In this document: piece after piece, positions 26,272 through 34,634 of the stretch
Layout of the letters: each line of letters starts with the position of its first letter
Position numbering within the stretch: position 1 is the first letter of the stretch
NCBI GenBank assembly: GCA_021772635.1
Contig: JAJFLP010000093.1
Coordinates: 1 to 39,493, forward strand
Direction of reading: 5' to 3'
Source: Verrucomicrobiota bacterium
GTDB lineage: Bacteria; Verrucomicrobiota; Lentisphaeria; JABSQK01; JAJFLO01
DNA: 39,493 nucleotides
Notes under the pieces: generated by a model
Told to the model about the DNA's origin: nothing
The model's database searches: none
The model's input: the letters and a program-made list of their open reading frames with translations, nothing else
Position numbers and translations under genes: made by a program

Positions 26272-28320
26272 CTACATCGACACGACGAATTCTGATTTTT
26301 CCAATCCCCCTGCGGTCATTCTCTTCAGTCGGGTTCCGTTTTTCTCAACCTTCTCCGTCGACAACTCGCCGTCAACGTTGATAATCCCCTTTATTAACAC
26401 TTGTCCGGTTTCTGAGTCGACAAGAGGTTTCCCGCGATGAAAAGCCAGGAATTTCATTCCGTCCCGGATATTCGCATTGTGTCCGACATCAAGTACGACT
26501 TTTCCACGGTGGATTTTCGAGATCGTCTCTTGAACGACAGGGAAGCTCTGGGAGAGTTTTTTGACAAATCGATTATAAACATTCGCGTAATCCACATCAC
26601 TCTTCGTCACTTCAAACGCGTCGAATGCAACTAACACCTTGCCCGTTGCAGTATCGATCAAACGGCCGAATATTTCGACCTCCGTTTCGGTAGGTCTGAT
26701 CGTACAGGCTAAGCTATAATCAGCGTCGCGAATCTTCCCGACCCGTGCAGCACTCGACGCTCTTATCCAGCCATCTCGGATCAGTTTTTGGGCTTCATCA
26801 ATAAGGTCACGGTGTTTTGTTTCGACAATTCGAAATCGACGGTGCTTGTGTAAACTCACGAGAAGATTCGCGAAAACATTTGATGTTAGTCCCCGCCCCC
26901 CTCGCGCGTTGGCTATAGGACATAACATCAACCTTGCTCGTAGCTCACGATCATCTTCCGGTTCGGGTAACCTATCGATGGTAAAAGAGTGCGTCGACTT
27001 TTTATTATCGCGGCTCGTTATTTCCAAATTGAATTGATTACGACCGGGTTCGAGATACTTGCTGAAAGCGAAGCGCGTATTCTTTCCGTTGTGTATTTTC
27101 GTCTGACGATCGAAGACCACCGATTTAAACTCCCCGGATACCCGGCCGGAAACCAGAAGATGATCTTGATACACTTTCATTTTCGGACGTAAATGCTCGA
27201 TTTCAATCTGAAAATCATTTAGTGCCCGTTCATTCTGCGTAACTCTAGACGTTAGGTAAGCGCTAGATAGGTCGGTACTGGCGAGGAGTATCGGGGACGC
27301 GCGCTGGGAGCTGGCCGGGCTATTTCTCGATCGATAACACCCTAATTTAAGGGCGTCTGCATCGATTCGAATTCCGTTTCGATTATTCGCTGTGTCTTGG
27401 AACTCGGCATAGTAGAAGTCGGCCCCGACGCGTGTTCGCAACGTAAATTGGTTGCCGACCCTGCGCACGACCTCCAGGTTTACCGTAGCGCTCATATCGA
27501 TGTCAACCGGAAGCGCATCCTTGACCGATAGAACGATTTCACTTGGCGGGACCGGAATTAACGAAATTAGCGGCGGTTCACTATCGAGAATAATTTCATG
27601 AGATTCCTGTGTTTCGTTACCAGCCGTATCGGTGGCCACTATCGTAATAGTATTGGGGCCGGATCTGAGATCAATCAATTGCCGGAATTCGAGCCTGCTT
27701 TGCTTTAAGATCGGAGCGATCGTTCGATCATTTATACGAATAGAATCAACGTAGCGATCGTCCGTTGCGAAACCTGCAATGATTAATCTTGGGGTATTAG
27801 TGAGCCCAGGAAGGATGTCTAATTTGATCGCCGGAGGATTGAAATCACTCTTATTACGGGAAAGTTCCTGCTGGCACTTGTTAAGGTAAAACTCGGTCTT
27901 CTCGCTTGGATCCTGAGATAAAGATTTATTGAGATAACGGATGGCGTCGTTGTAGCGCCCTCGGCGGTAAAGTAATACACCGAGCTCACGGTTACCGAAA
28001 TAGTGAGTATAATGAAGTCCATAGGTACGGGAGCGCCGGTCGTCGATCGATTTTCTTGCCAACGCCTCTCTTAGATCGCGCTCAGCTTCATCAAGAAACC
28101 CACCATCAGCGAACGAACGACCGCGCTCATAGTAACTCCACCATCTAGGTCGGAACGTGCCTTGCGTTGCCCCGTACTGTATTCCATTACGCCGATACTT
28201 GGATAGGTCAGCGATGTCGTAGGAGGCGCACCCTGGAAGAAATATAAAAGCAATACATGAAAGAACGGCAACAGCGAGTCGGGGAATACTGGAGGAGTTG
28301 CGATGAGGTTTTTTGTTCAT
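26272..28320 (-). CDS. Lipoprotein with TPR, Ig-like and CsgG/FlgT-like domains
   Basis: I prefer the ATG at 28320 (MNKKPHRN), which gives a normal lipoprotein signal ending in the lipobox FLPGC; the frame extends to a GTG at 28356. Domains in order: a TPR-like helical stretch (YYERGRSFADGGFLDEAERDLREAL, LGVLLYRRGRYNDAIRYLNKSLSQDP); two or three Ig-like segments with VDSIRINDR, SGPNTITIVATDTAGNE and PGRNQFNLEITSRDN; a CsgG-like domain (RARLMLCPIAN ... RRFRIVETKHRDLIDEAQK ... DADYSLACTI); and a FlgT C-terminal-like barrel (GKVVLDVGHNANIRDGMKFLAF). The last two match the outer part of the kinase next upstream. Likely anchored in the periplasm or outer membrane. Exact function unknown. Confidence 0.82.
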   Translation of the reverse strand: MNKKPHRNSSSIPRLAVAVLSCIAFIFLPGCASYDIADLSKYRRNGIQYGATQGTFRPRWWSYYERGRSFADGGFLDEAERDLREALARKSIDDRRSRTYGLHYTHYFGNRELGVLLYRRGRYNDAIRYLNKSLSQDPSEKTEFYLNKCQQELSRNKSDFNPPAIKLDILPGLTNTPRLIIAGFATDDRYVDSIRINDRTIAPILKQSRLEFRQLIDLRSGPNTITIVATDTAGNETQESHEIILDSEPPLISLIPVPPSEIVLSVKDALPVDIDMSATVNLEVVRRVGNQFTLRTRVGADFYYAEFQDTANNRNGIRIDADALKLGCYRSRNSPASSQRASPILLASTDLSSAYLTSRVTQNERALNDFQIEIEHLRPKMKVYQDHLLVSGRVSGEFKSVVFDRQTKIHNGKNTRFAFSKYLEPGRNQFNLEITSRDNKKSTHSFTIDRLPEPEDDRELRARLMLCPIANARGGRGLTSNVFANLLVSLHKHRRFRIVETKHRDLIDEAQKLIRDGWIRASSAARVGKIRDADYSLACTIRPTETEVEIFGRLIDTATGKVLVAFDAFEVTKSDVDYANVYNRFVKKLSQSFPVVQETISKIHRGKVVLDVGHNANIRDGMKFLAFHRGKPLVDSETGQVLIKGIINVDGELSTEKVEKNGTRLKRMTAGGLEKSEFVVSM

Positions 28321-28458
28321 TGGTGGTCTCGGCCGATTCCTCTTTTCCATTCGCACAGATTTCGAAGCGTCTTATCCCTAATATCTGAGAAACAGTACGT
28401 GATCGTTGTTTCCACGCATCGCGGTCGTATGGACATGATATGCGAAGCGCAACTGAAG

Positions 28459-28478
28459 CTATACTGCGTGCAGTATAG
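28459..28478. repeat. TACTGC palindrome, kinase-lipoprotein spacer
   Basis: CTATACTGC-GT-GCAGTATAG is a perfect 9-bp inverted repeat with a 2-bp centre, 15 bp after the kinase stop. Same core as at 10795, 19134, 20322 and 31488. Confidence 0.8.
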
Positions 28479-28493
28479 AATCGCGTCACGAGT

Positions 28494-30458
28494 TCACTTT
28501 ACCTCTTCAACACGCATTCCTGTTGCAATCTCTTTCGTGTTAGAGATCATTTTTGCGGTCGTTATTTTACCAACCTCGGAGACCTCTACCAACCCGATTG
28601 TATCATCTTCCTCATTAAGGACACGGAGTTGCATTCCGATCGCCGCACCGTAACGACGTCCATGCTTTAGCCGTAACGACTCGGCGTCAACAGACTCAAC
28701 CAAGCTACGGTAGACGAGATTGTCTCGAATCTCGCGCAACAGAGTTTCCACGGCTTGTGTTAGTCCATCGGGTTCTATAGCCGCCATCCCGAGGATATCC
28801 GAAGTTTCGACATCGAAGGCTCGTACATTTACCTGCTTGTTTCCTTCGTAATGCGCGATATCACCGGTAATTATTATATGTGAACCTGTCAATTTACCGA
28901 TTCGTAATGTTGTCGCCGCGGAAACCAACTGAGTCTGACTGATTTCAAGCTGATTGATGATAAGGTCGATGCGCTTGCGTTCGACTAACTCGTAACCATT
29001 ATCGAATAATATTTTCGTAATTTGGCCAGAGAAATAGGAGTTCTCGTTTTCGTTAGCGTCGAATGGAATCACAGAGAATATACGTGGTTTGGAATACCAG
29101 TCTACCGCCTCATCAGTCGCCGAACCGGCAACCACGACCGGGCTTCCAACAACACTACTCGAGTCCAACTTGGGACCGGCCAACGCGGCCTGTGGATGGT
29201 CGGGCTTAGAGCTTGAGTTCTTGTTTGATGAAACCGCGAAGCTAATCACTCCTCCCAATGCTCCCGCCAAACACGTAATTAGAATAGCCTGAACGTAAAT
29301 TCTCGTTTTAGAACCGCGGACGTCTTTAAGTGCCTGTTCCAGTTCGGCGCCATTCTGAAATCGATTCTCCGGTTTTCGGTCAATCATCTTACAAATTATT
29401 TTACACAAACCGTCCGGAACACGGTCGTTTCCCAGACGAAATCGGAGCTCGTTTCGTTTCAGTTGTCTGTAACATTTCGAGTACCCCCCCACGCTTACCC
29501 TGGTTCCAGAGATCAGGAAGTAAAACGTTAATCCCAACGCGTAGATATCCGCAGCACTGGTGATATTCCCGGGTTCAGAAAACTGTTCCGGAGCCATGAA
29601 TTCAGGTGTTCCAAGGCTGACGTTATCCGCTGTTAACCCGTCACGAGTGCAGTTTTCCATTATCGTTTCTTTGGATATCCCGAAGTCCATCAGAATAGGT
29701 TCGTTGGCTCCAGCGATCATAATATTCGCAGGTTTGATGTCCCGATGAATGATATTTTGGAGATGTACAACACTGAGCGCTTCCGCGAGCTTAGTTATTA
29801 GGTCAAGCAACTGTTTCGGCGTCAGGGGCCTCTGGCCAGCTACAAATTCTTCTAGGTTGACACCGTCCACGAAATCCATTACCAAATACGGATGATTACC
29901 GAACTTCTGTACGTCGTATATACGAATTACATTCGGATGATGGATCGACGCCATTATACCGGCTTCTTTTTCGAATCTTTTTCGCAGGTCGGGTCTCGCC
30001 GCCAAGTTTCCCCTAAGAACCTTAATCGCGATTGGCTTCTGAAAACCTTTATGAAATCCCTTGTAGACCTTCCCGCATCCCCCGGAGGATATTAGGTTCC
30101 TTACCTCGTATTGCCCGTTCAAGACCATGCCGTGGGGAATGAATGATAAACCTAATGCTGGAGCCGCGCCTGTCGGGCTGGAATCCATCGACGGAGTCTC
30201 TTGATCGCCGTCGGCCAAGAGTTGCCACATCAGCAAGTTGCTATGCTTATGAATCTCGCTTCTCGAAAAGGCAAACTCAGAATCGGCGTTCCCGGACATG
30301 CTGAACGTGTGCTCGAGTAAACTGTCTAGATCACTCAGTCTGCCAATGGTCGCCGATTCGTCCACGGACGCGTTATTTGTATCCAAGTTTTCCGCATGCG
30401 ATGACGGCGAATCCTCGTCAAGGCAAAAAGAAGTGCTATTTCGGTCGGTCGATTCCAT
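28494..30458 (-). CDS. Transmembrane Ser/Thr protein kinase with CsgG-like outer domain
   Basis: 654 residues. An Asp/Ser-rich N-terminal region (1-~112) is followed by a Hanks-type kinase domain: glycine loop ISSGGCGKVYKG with its first Gly replaced by Ser, ATP lysine Lys146 (IAIKVL), catalytic HRDIKPAN (238-245), DFG at 258-260 and MAPEQ (288-292). All catalytic residues are present. One membrane helix lies at ~388-410. The outer part (~450-654) resembles a CsgG-type domain (FSVIPFDANENE, YELVERKRIDLIINQLEISQTQLV, SHIIITGDIAHYEGNKQVNVRAFD) and ends in a FlgT-like barrel (RRYGAAIGMQLRV...). Most bacterial kinases of this kind carry PASTA, TPR or WD repeats instead. It lies between an ECF-like sigma gene and the lipoprotein with matching modules. 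Confidence 0.9.
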   Translation of the reverse strand: MESTDRNSTSFCLDEDSPSSHAENLDTNNASVDESATIGRLSDLDSLLEHTFSMSGNADSEFAFSRSEIHKHSNLLMWQLLADGDQETPSMDSSPTGAAPALGLSFIPHGMVLNGQYEVRNLISSGGCGKVYKGFHKGFQKPIAIKVLRGNLAARPDLRKRFEKEAGIMASIHHPNVIRIYDVQKFGNHPYLVMDFVDGVNLEEFVAGQRPLTPKQLLDLITKLAEALSVVHLQNIIHRDIKPANIMIAGANEPILMDFGISKETIMENCTRDGLTADNVSLGTPEFMAPEQFSEPGNITSAADIYALGLTFYFLISGTRVSVGGYSKCYRQLKRNELRFRLGNDRVPDGLCKIICKMIDRKPENRFQNGAELEQALKDVRGSKTRIYVQAILITCLAGALGGVISFAVSSNKNSSSKPDHPQAALAGPKLDSSSVVGSPVVVAGSATDEAVDWYSKPRIFSVIPFDANENENSYFSGQITKILFDNGYELVERKRIDLIINQLEISQTQLVSAATTLRIGKLTGSHIIITGDIAHYEGNKQVNVRAFDVETSDILGMAAIEPDGLTQAVETLLREIRDNLVYRSLVESVDAESLRLKHGRRYGAAIGMQLRVLNEEDDTIGLVEVSEVGKITTAKMISNTKEIATGMRVEEVK

Positions 30459-30771
30459 ACGAAGTATTGGCTGTATAAATTTAGATGAATGCGATCACAC
30501 AGGTATCTCAATGATACCGATCGATGTAGTTGCTGTTCCTGTCGCGTCGCTCGTTGTTCTATACCGAACGTCTTCAGGGTTTCGTCCGGATTACCGTCCC
30601 GCATAAGCGTGGATCCCGTCGATACGGGACGCTTATGCGGAAAAAAATCGTTCGAAGTTTCTTACGCAATCATTTTGAAGTCTTAGCGGCTGGCGAAAGC
30701 CCGATGATTTCGATATGAAGTCTTTATTAGGTATATACTGAATTAATTCGGATTCGGGTCACAGAAATATT
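30459..30771. other. Leader of the kinase gene with a long imperfect hairpin
   Basis: 30599-30640 folds as outer stem CCGCATAAGC/GCTTATGCGG (10 bp), an internal loop, and inner stem CCCGT/ACGGG. On the minus strand a T-run precedes it and none follows, so it is not a terminator for sigma-gene transcripts. It could be an mRNA leader structure or a dispersed palindrome. No gene is supported in the 313 bp. Confidence 0.6.
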
Positions 30772-31353
30772 CTAAAACGTATTTCCCGGAATGAGTCCCC
30801 TCAACTTCTCCAATGCGAGTCGTAGCCTTGACTTCGCAGTATTCTCTGGAATGTCCAGGTACTCAGAGATTTCTTTACGCGTCAAATTGTCAATGTACCT
30901 GAGCATAATAATTTCCCGAAAAATCGGGTCTATCTTGTCTAACGCCTTATAAAGAATCGCGTGAACATCCTTACGATGCATATTCGTACGCGGTCCCGGT
31001 CCCGATTCCGCGAGTTTTATATATAATTGCGTCGTTGCGGATTCTGACGGTCGCGGAAGAAGAAGCCGATTCGCTTCCTTCTTGCGAGAGTTGATTCGGT
31101 CGAATGCCGTGTTCTTTGCTATCTGAAGCAACCATGGACGGAACGAGCTATATTTACTCGAATTAAAGCTATCGATGCATCGTTTCGCCTTTATATACGT
31201 TTCATGCGCGATTTCATAAGCATCGCTCGGATCCGTTACAAATCGCCCGCAGAATAGGACCAAGCCAGGGTAATACACGTCCACCGCGTGCCGCCAGGCA
31301 TCTTGGTCTTGACGTTTCAATTGTTCGATATCGATTTCCTCGAGTTCAGTCAT
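30772..31353 (-). CDS. ECF-like RNA polymerase sigma-70 factor
   Basis: 193 residues with region 2 (YPGLVLFCGRFVTDPSDAYEIAHETYIKAKRCI, then FRPWLLQIAKNTAFDRINSRKKEA covering the -10 recognition part) and region 4 (IDPIFREIIMLRYIDNLTRKEISEYLD then IPENTAKSRLRLALEKLRGL, the helix-turn-helix). No regions 1 or 3, as expected for the extracytoplasmic-function group. No anti-sigma gene adjoins it; instead a transmembrane Ser/Thr kinase follows after 313 bp on the same strand. Control of ECF factors by kinases is known in PVC bacteria and fits this layout, but here it is inference. Confidence 0.92.
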   Translation of the reverse strand: MTELEEIDIEQLKRQDQDAWRHAVDVYYPGLVLFCGRFVTDPSDAYEIAHETYIKAKRCIDSFNSSKYSSFRPWLLQIAKNTAFDRINSRKKEANRLLLPRPSESATTQLYIKLAESGPGPRTNMHRKDVHAILYKALDKIDPIFREIIMLRYIDNLTRKEISEYLDIPENTAKSRLRLALEKLRGLIPGNTF

Positions 31354-31487
31354 CAGCTTGAGAATCTCTCATATAAAACCCGTGAATAACGGTATTATTT
31401 CTGATTTTTCGTGACCCGTTCCGGCATCGTTACAATATATGGATTGTAGAAGCACAGTAGGTAACAATCGGACTAGGCTGAAACTTG

Positions 31488-31501
31488 TACTGCATGCAGT
31501 A
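31488..31501. repeat. TACTGC palindrome downstream of mnmG
   Basis: TACTGCATGCAGTA is a perfect 14-bp palindrome 25 bp after the mnmG stop and about 135 bp upstream of the sigma-factor start. It could act in either context. Confidence 0.75.
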
Positions 31502-31525
31502 TAGTCCTTAAGACTCCTCGGGGGA

Positions 31526-33355
31526 TTAACTCGCGATTCGTTTGAGATGGACTTGCAGCAAGGCGATTTCGGCTGGCGTGACACCGTCGATTCGTGCGGC
31601 CTGCGCGAGGGTGTCCGGTCTAACTTTCCGCAATTTTAACCTGGCCTCGTTTCTGAGTCCAGGCATATCGTAAAGGAATGCTTGCGGAATTTTCCAATGA
31701 TCGAGATTTTTCAGAGACGCCGCTTGCGCGATTTCCTGCTTTATATACCCTTCATAATGAGCTTCCACATCCAACTGCCGCAATACCTCGTCTGGCAAAT
31801 CTCGAAATTCATCAACATCCGACAGCTTCAATTCCTTCTTGCGCAGCAATTTCCAAAGTGTTTGCCCGGACGACTTGTTCGCGGATAGAAACGCCTTGGC
31901 GTCGTTTATCTGGCTTTCAAGTTTCTTGACCCTGCTATATAATCTCCCCGGAAGTAATCCGATCTTGTTTCCGGTTTCCGAAAGTCGACGACAAGCATTG
32001 TCCTGGCGTAGCAATAGTCGATACTCCGCACGGCTGGTGAACAATCGATAGGGTTCAGTAATCTCCTTGGTGACCAAATCATCTATCAATACACCGATAT
32101 ACGCCTGATCCCGCCCCAGCACAAGTGGCTCCGCTACGCCGCCGGCCGACAACGCCGCGTTGATTCCGGCAATGATACCCTGCCCTGCCGCCTCTTCGTA
32201 GCCAGTCGTGCCGTTGATCTGCCCTGCGAGATACAAGTTCGGCCACTTCTGGAGGGCAAGGGAACTGTGGAGTTGATGGGGAAAAACGAAATCGTATTCA
32301 ACGGCATAGGCGTATCGCGAGATTTCGGCATTCTCCAGGCCCGGTAATGACCGGACCATCATCGACTGGACCCCTGTCGGCAGGCTCGTTGAAATTCCGT
32401 TCAGATAAAATTCTTCGGTATAAACGCCCTCGGGCTCAAGATATATCTGGTGCGTCTCGTGATGCGGAAACCGCATGACCTTGTCCTCAAACGACGGGCA
32501 GTACCGCGTCCCAATCGCCTTGATCTGGCCATTATACATAGGAGATTTATCGATATTCTCCCGAACGATATCGCGAGTCTCCAGCGTGGACTTTATCAGG
32601 TAACATGGGCGCTGCGGAAGGTCTTCTGCCGCTATGCTCGCGACCTTATGAACCTCATCCAGCCAATGCGTAAAATGCGAATTGCAATCGCTCGGTTGTT
32701 CAATCATGTCCGTAAAGTCAATGCTCCTCGCGTTGACTCTCGGCGGGGTTCCCGTTTTTAATCGCCCCACTTCCAGTTCCAAGTCCTCGATTAAGCACCG
32801 GGATAACTCGCCGGCGGCGGTATCCCCTACCCGCCCCCCAGGCATGACCTTATTACCAAAATGAAGTAATCCCTTCAGGAACGTGCCGGTGCTAATAACA
32901 ACCGATTTTGCCATGTACGTTTCGTCGAAATGCGTCGTGACGCCGACGATCTTACCGCCCCGTTTCTTGAGGCAAATCACCTCGGCCTGATGAACGAACA
33001 AGTTCTCCTGTAATTCGACAACGTGTTTAAGTCGGCGCTGGTACAGAAGCTTGTCGCACTGCGCGCGTGGCGACCAGACCGCGGGCCCCTTCGATTGATT
33101 GAGCATCCGGAATTGAATCGCTGTGGCGTCCGTGTTCTTCGCCATTTCGCCGCCCAATGCATCTATCTCCCGAACGACCTGTCCTTTGGCGATTCCGCCG
33201 ATCGCAGGGTTACACGACATCTGCGCGATGTGGTCCACGTTCATTGTGATCATCATGGTACTGGCACCTATACGCGCGGATGCTAACGCGGCCTCACATC
33301 CCGCATGGCCGCCGCCAATGACGATCACATCAAATTGTTGAAAACTAGTTTTCAT
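31526..33355 (-). CDS. mnmG: tRNA uridine-34 carboxymethylaminomethyl modification enzyme
   Basis: With MnmE (not in window), modifies the wobble uridine of several tRNAs; FAD-dependent. I start at the ATG giving MKTSFQQFDVIVIGGGHAGCEAALASARIG; the frame itself extends 22 codons to a TTG at 33421, but the FAD-binding strand normally lies this close to the N-terminus. Signatures: GGGHAGCEA, MSCNPAIGGIAKG, GRLKTGTPPR (family signature), GLYLAGQINGTTGYEEAAGQG-like second motif, and EYRLLLRQDNAC. The 609 residues fit the usual ~620. The DUF368 gene starts 1.1 kb upstream of it on the same strand. Confidence 0.97.
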   Translation of the reverse strand: MKTSFQQFDVIVIGGGHAGCEAALASARIGASTMMITMNVDHIAQMSCNPAIGGIAKGQVVREIDALGGEMAKNTDATAIQFRMLNQSKGPAVWSPRAQCDKLLYQRRLKHVVELQENLFVHQAEVICLKKRGGKIVGVTTHFDETYMAKSVVISTGTFLKGLLHFGNKVMPGGRVGDTAAGELSRCLIEDLELEVGRLKTGTPPRVNARSIDFTDMIEQPSDCNSHFTHWLDEVHKVASIAAEDLPQRPCYLIKSTLETRDIVRENIDKSPMYNGQIKAIGTRYCPSFEDKVMRFPHHETHQIYLEPEGVYTEEFYLNGISTSLPTGVQSMMVRSLPGLENAEISRYAYAVEYDFVFPHQLHSSLALQKWPNLYLAGQINGTTGYEEAAGQGIIAGINAALSAGGVAEPLVLGRDQAYIGVLIDDLVTKEITEPYRLFTSRAEYRLLLRQDNACRRLSETGNKIGLLPGRLYSRVKKLESQINDAKAFLSANKSSGQTLWKLLRKKELKLSDVDEFRDLPDEVLRQLDVEAHYEGYIKQEIAQAASLKNLDHWKIPQAFLYDMPGLRNEARLKLRKVRPDTLAQAARIDGVTPAEIALLQVHLKRIAS

Positions 33356-33505
33356 TTTCTTCAGTATATCCCGAGGTAGAATAAACTCGACGAATCCGGT
33401 TAGGGCTGAGTCAACTTGCAATGCAAATATCTATCATGGAGAGCTACTTGCAAGAATACACTGCAAGCTGCCCCCTGGAAAACACAAACTGGATCCTGTT
33501 CGAAA

Positions 33506-34438
33506 CTATGCTTCTTTAACCACTGCGATATGATCGAGAAGGATAACGATCGCAAGACCGAGTACGGCTAAGAGAACCGGCGCAGTAATATTCCCGGTGG
33601 GTAAGATATTGATTTGCTCAACAGGGACGCTGTCTCCGTGACGATCAAGCATCTCACGGAGTGTTTCTTTCCACGGCCAAATTTTACGTAACGACCCTGC
33701 CATTAAGCCGATTAGTACAGCTACGGTTATGTCATGATGTTTCTTGAAAAACCAACCTATTACCTGCGCAAAACTGATTATCCCGACCGCACAACCGCTC
33801 GCGACCAGAGATAGCGTGACGAAGTCCCGATTCGTTACCGCAGCCAGGATATACTGATACTTCCCGAGTAATACAAGAATAAACGACCCGGAAATACCCG
33901 GCAATATCATCGCGCAAATAGCGATAACACCTGATAAGAATAGGAACCACCAGTCATCGGGCGTCGCTACGGGAATCAATCCGACGATGATATAAGCGGC
34001 GATCGTCCCCACAACCGCCCCTGCGACACAATGGAATTTCCACACTTTCACGCGTTGCGACACCACCCATATGGATGCTGCAACCAGTCCGAAGAAGAAA
34101 GACCAGACTGATACGGGGTGATCGGTTAACAGCGCCTCGAGTATGTGCGCCAGGCTAAAGACGGCAGCGAAAAGACCGGCTCCGAGCGCTGCGAGAAATT
34201 TCCAGGGAAGTTCGGCAAACAGCTCCTTCAATCGAAATCCAAGTAATAGCGCGACGACTTCCCGGCTTGCCAACTTCCGAATGGAATTGATTAGTTCCTC
34301 ATATATCCCAAGGATAAACGCCATAGTGCCACCGGACACACCCGGAACGACATCCGCCATTCCCATAGCGAACCCGCACCCGAATAGTCTAAAATAGCCT
34401 TTACAATCACGTTCTTTTTGTGCGTCAGTATTAATCAT
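33506..34438 (-). CDS. DUF368 membrane protein, candidate undecaprenyl-phosphate translocase
   Basis: 310 residues with about eight hydrophobic helices. It has the family's two inverted motifs: GMADVVPGVSGGTMAFILGIYEELI near the N-terminus and CAMILPGISGSFILVLLGKYQYIL in the second half, which suggests an internal duplication. DUF368 members in Vibrio cholerae and Staphylococcus (PopT) have been shown to recycle undecaprenyl phosphate across the cytoplasmic membrane, so a role in cell-wall lipid-carrier recycling is likely. It lies upstream of mnmG and downstream of the tail-specific protease, same strand; the gaps of 150-200 bp leave co-transcription open. Confidence 0.9.
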   Translation of the reverse strand: MINTDAQKERDCKGYFRLFGCGFAMGMADVVPGVSGGTMAFILGIYEELINSIRKLASREVVALLLGFRLKELFAELPWKFLAALGAGLFAAVFSLAHILEALLTDHPVSVWSFFFGLVAASIWVVSQRVKVWKFHCVAGAVVGTIAAYIIVGLIPVATPDDWWFLFLSGVIAICAMILPGISGSFILVLLGKYQYILAAVTNRDFVTLSLVASGCAVGIISFAQVIGWFFKKHHDITVAVLIGLMAGSLRKIWPWKETLREMLDRHGDSVPVEQINILPTGNITAPVLLAVLGLAIVILLDHIAVVKEA

Positions 34439-34634
34439 TCTATTTCTAAGTCAGCCCATAGAGTTTGGAAATCCGCGATTCTCGCGTTATCTCAGCCTCA
34501 AATTCGGAGAATTTTTTTATACTCAGTCTACATTTTTTACACCGAGAAGGCGTGGCTCGAAGTGCCTAGATCATTTTCGGGGTCGAAATCGAAATCGGAA
34601 GATTACTTTACTGCAAAGCCGCTGGTTAAACCCG
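34439..34634. other. Short gap with GTCGAAATCGAAATCG repeat
   Basis: 34582-34597 carries GTCGAAATCGAAATCG, also found at 22892-22905 in the thiG-thiE spacer. It lies just past the protease stop. Nothing else is recognised. Confidence 0.4.
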
